Below, piece by piece: positions 51,808 to 52,130 of a stretch of 52,130 nucleotides of DNA (its first letter is position 1; each line of letters starts with the position of its first letter). Position numbers and translations under genes: made by a program. The notes beneath the pieces are model-generated. The model worked only from the letters and a program-made list of their open reading frames with translations. It ran no database searches and was not told the DNA's origin. The DNA comes from an uncultured Alphaproteobacteria bacterium (GTDB lineage Bacteria; Pseudomonadota; Alphaproteobacteria; Caulobacterales; Caulobacteraceae), in assembly GCA_903822175.1 (NCBI GenBank), contig CAIJOB010000035.1, forward strand, positions 1 through 52,130, written 5' to 3'.

Positions 51808-52130
51808 GGTCAGGGCTTGCTCTGACTATGGAGATAAACGCGCACGTCATAAGCGGACTGGACCCGGGTGCGATTCCCGGCGGCTCCACCAATCTTCCCC
51901 AGGTATCGCTGGGCAGTGAGGGGCCGATCAGCATCGACAGACGTCTAAAGGTGTTGCTTTCTCTCGGCCTGACCCACCGTTCCGGGTTTTAAACTAACTG
52001 CGAACGATAACTTCGCTGGAGAAGTCCGCCTGGCCGCGTAAGCGGTTCGACGGTTCTCAATCTAAGTCCTAGGGGTTCAGATCCTTAGGCGGGGCCCGGG
52101 AGGCGCCTGCCAACAGAAGCCTCCCACCTA
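51808..52130 (+). ncRNA. ssrA: two-piece (circularly permuted) tmRNA
   Basis: The acceptor piece comes first: hairpin GUCAGGGC/GCUCUGAC (51809-51826), T arm CCGGG-TGCGATT-CCCGG, acceptor strand CGGCTCC (51881-51887), discriminator A and encoded CCA (51889-51891). After a 28-base spacer the coding piece starts with GGGGCCG (51920-51926), which pairs fully with CGGCTCC (one G-U). GACGT (51940-51944) pairs with ACGTC (51844-51848) as helix P2. The tag frame follows at 52000. A 7-bp GGGAGGC/GCCTCCC stem (about 52098-52125) is near the end of the window; the 3' end may lie a little beyond it. This permuted form is known from Caulobacter and other alphaproteobacteria. The gene rescues stalled ribosomes. 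Confidence 0.95.
52000..52041 (+). other. tmRNA tag frame (ANDNFAGEVRLAA)
   Basis: GCG at 52000 is the likely resume codon; 13 codons give ANDNFAGEVRLAA and end in TAA (52039-52041). The N-terminal ANDNFA is shared with the Caulobacter tag AANDNFAEEFAVAA, while the end LAA resembles the E. coli degron for ClpXP. The mature tag would carry one extra alanine from the charged tmRNA. Confidence 0.92.

Noticed and set aside
51801..51992. 63-codon frame at the right end
   Set aside because: It lies inside the tmRNA gene and crosses the encoded CCA and the acceptor stem of the coding piece, so it is not a protein gene.
1..52130. CRISPR array, prophage, toxin-antitoxin or secretion-type defence cluster
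   Set aside because: No regularly spaced repeats, phage structural genes, or nuclease/toxin pairs were seen on either strand.

Overview
The window is chromosomal DNA from a high-GC alphaproteobacterium, most likely a Caulobacterales member such as Phenylobacterium or Caulobacter. Support for this comes from a circularly permuted two-piece tmRNA gene at the right edge, an alphaproteobacterial SOS box (GTTC-N7-GTTC), promoters resembling the Caulobacter housekeeping consensus (TTGaCgS...GCtANAWC), the xseB-ispA-dxs gene order, and coding density with many 1-4 base stop/start overlaps. There is no prophage, insertion sequence or CRISPR array. This is mostly core genome with accessory transport and catabolic operons.

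Layout. 0-6.2 kb: a truncated esterase, then a leftward operon (HDAC-like deacetylase, histidine phosphatase, xseB, ispA, dxs) supplying isoprenoid precursors, and a divergent acetyltransferase. 6.3-11.8 kb: an inactivated serine-recombinase-like HTH protein and a tripartite drug exporter (NodT-type outer membrane factor, EmrA, EmrB), divergent from a TetR repressor with two ACCGTACGGT operators between them. 11.8-15.4 kb: a palindromic intergenic repeat, a VWA (CoxE-type) protein, a second TetR regulator, a small exported protein and a methyltransferase. 15.4-18.1 kb: a two-gene DNA repair operon (radical SAM protein, then a DUF4130-UdgX fusion) behind an SOS box. 18.2-21.3 kb: a GST-fold protein, an exported DUF6134 protein and an MFS transporter. 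21.3-26.2 kb: a leftward catabolic operon (thiolase, acyl-CoA dehydrogenase, DUF3253 protein, lipoprotein hydrolase, leucine dehydrogenase). 26.3-30.2 kb: a rightward run of thioesterase, GFA protein, LLM oxidoreductase, metallo-hydrolase and FAD monooxygenase. 30.2-32.2 kb: nucleoside transporter plus GST. 32.4-36.7 kb: an exported protein of unknown function and a DevCAB/MacB-like exporter ending in a strong terminator. 36.8-40.7 kb: an SDR dehydrogenase and two tandem GPH-type symporters. 40.7-47.2 kb: apbC/mrp, hflK-hflC, an acetyltransferase, a HAD phosphatase, and serB and miaA, which start head to head on the same CATG. 47.1-51.0 kb: branched-chain amino acid synthesis, with an ilv leader peptide and attenuator, ilvB, ybaK, two small leftward genes, and ilvN. 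51.0-52.1 kb: yciB and the permuted tmRNA gene.

The most interesting parts are the SOS-controlled radical SAM/UdgX operon, whose radical SAM protein ends in a sliding-clamp-like motif; the resolvase-fold HTH protein that has lost its catalytic residues; the ilv attenuator; the operator layout of the efflux locus; and the tmRNA with its LAA-ending tag. All calls rest on reading the sequence and on family knowledge; no database search was run.
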